Below are positions 62,640-64,000 of a DNA stretch of 64,000 bases, piece after piece. A model generated the notes under the pieces. The model was not told the DNA's origin. It worked only from the letters and a program-made list of their open reading frames with translations, and searched no databases. The stretch comes from Cladorhizidae sp. MBARI D1340-BT2 (Eukaryota > Porifera > Demospongiae > Poecilosclerida > Cladorhizidae): NCBI GenBank assembly GCA_028752905.1, contig JAQNBH010000003.1, forward strand, positions 35,616,697 to 35,680,696, in the 5' to 3' direction. The stretch's first letter is position 1. Each line of letters begins with the position of its first letter. Made by a program: the position numbers and the translations under genes.

Positions 62640-64000
62640 ACCAGAATCTCACATACACATGTGTTGCCACTACACCATAGGTTAGCAAGATGACAGGCAT
62701 AACTCTCACATACACATGTGTTGCCACTACACCATGGGTTAGCAAGATGACAGGCACAACTCTCACATACACATATGTTGCCACTACACCATAGGTTAGC
62801 AAGATGACAGGCACAACTCTCACATACACATGTATTGCCACTACACCATGAGTTAGCAAGATGACAGGCACAACTCTCACATACACATGTGTTGCCACTA
62901 CACCATGGGTTAGCAAGATGACAGGCACAACTCTCACATACACATGTGTTGCCACTACACCATGGGTTAGCAAGATGACAGGCACAACTCTCTCATACAC
63001 ATGTGTTGCCACTACACCATGGGTTAGCAAGATGACAGGCACAACTCTCACATACACATAATTATGTTGCCACTACACCATGGGTTAGCAAGATGACAGG
63101 CACAACTCTCACATACACATGTGTTGCCACTACACCATGGGTTAGCAAGATGACAGGCACAACTCTCACATACACATGTGTTGCCACTACACCATGGGTT
63201 AGCAAGATGACAGGCACAACTCTCACATACACATGTGTTGCCACTACACCATGGGTTAGCAAGATGACAGGCACAACTCTCACATACACATAATTATGTT
63301 GCCACTACACCATGGGTTAGCAAGATGACAGGCACAACTCTCTCATACACATGTGTTGCCACTACACCATGGGTTAGCAAGATGACAGGCACAACTCTCA
63401 CGCACACATGTGTTGCCACTACACCATGGGTTAGCAAGATGACAGGCACAACTCTCACATACACGTGTTGCCACTACACCATGGGTTAGCAAGATGACAG
63501 GCACAACTCTCACGCACACATGTGTTGCCACTACACCATGGGTTAGCAAGATGACAGGCACAACTCTCACATACACATGTGTTGCCACTACACCATGGGT
63601 TAGCAAGATGACAGGCACAACTCTCACATACACATGTGTTGCCACTACACCATGGGTTAGCAAGATGACAGGCACAACTCTCACATACACATAATTATGT
63701 TGCCACTACACCATGGGTTAGCAAGATGACAGGCACAACTCTCACATACACATGTGTTGCCACTACACCATGGGTTAGCAAGATGACAGGCACAACTCTC
63801 ACATACACATGTGTTGCCACTACACCATGGGTTAGCAAGATGACAAGCACAACTCTCACATACACATGTGTTGCCACTACACCATGGGTTAGCAAGATGA
63901 CAGGCACAACTCTCACATATACATGTGTTGCCACTACACCATGGGTTAGCAAGATGACAGGCACAACTCTCACATACACATGTGTTGCCACTACACCATG
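62640..64000. repeat. 57-bp minisatellite upstream of UBE2M, truncated by window edge
   Basis: The unit contains ACCATGGGTTAGCAAGATGA and CAACTCTCACATACACATGT plus GTTGCCACTAC, about 24 copies. Units with CACATAATTATG lie near 63058, 63291 and 63688. 57 is divisible by three, which explains short open frames on both strands. Confidence 0.96.

Noticed and set aside
1..64000. CRISPR array
   Set aside because: All arrays are head-to-tail repeats without unique spacers, in a eukaryotic intron-rich context.

Overview
This is nuclear DNA of an animal, probably an early-branching marine invertebrate; the window does not allow a firmer placement. The evidence is one conserved intron-containing gene with GT-AG introns, an intact BEL/Pao LTR retrotransposon, an intact hAT-like DNA transposon, a piggyBac remnant, and a very high load of minisatellites. 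There are no bacterial operons, rRNA, tRNA or CRISPR arrays.

The organising feature is easy to miss because its exons are tiny. Five exons on the minus strand (62404-62308, 42576-42482, 33604-33566, 19404-19354, 11350-11298) join in frame into the N-terminal 111-112 residues of a UBE2M/UBC12-type NEDD8-conjugating E2. They include the N-terminal MIKLF docking motif, the HPN motif and the catalytic cysteine. About 335 coding bases are spread over 51 kb. The C-terminal ~70 residues are not found and should lie left of position 1. Most of the window is therefore intron: intron 1 is 19.7 kb, intron 2 8.9 kb, intron 3 14.2 kb, intron 4 8.0 kb, and intron 5 at least 11.3 kb.

Layout by position. 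1-7323: 15/18-bp minisatellite. 8076-10090: 40/61-bp array with a decayed tail to 10279. 10280-11202: internally deleted piggyBac element in TTAA sites. 11298-11350: exon 5. 12152-15601: hAT-like transposon with a 730-aa transposase. 17264-18843: 45-bp array. 19354-19404: exon 4, preceded on the minus strand by a ~145-nt pyrimidine tract. 20053-26812: 29-bp array. 28497-30938: 30-bp array. 31190-32090: 49-bp array. 33566-33604: exon 3. 33841-34440: nested inverted repeats. 34866-39220: 31-bp array. 42482-42576: exon 2. 42815-44033 and 44325-44990: two 37-bp-class arrays. 45336-53177: 55-bp array split by a BEL/Pao element (45580-52369). 54306-58960: CCCTAG/CCCTAT telomere-like array. 59640-61197: 31-33-bp array. 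62308-62404: exon 1 with the start codon. 62640-64000: 57-bp array just upstream of the gene.

The very long open reading frames in the arrays (up to 2196 codons) follow from unit lengths divisible by three with no stop in some frames. They are treated as non-coding. The three identifiable transposons all lie antisense to the host gene.
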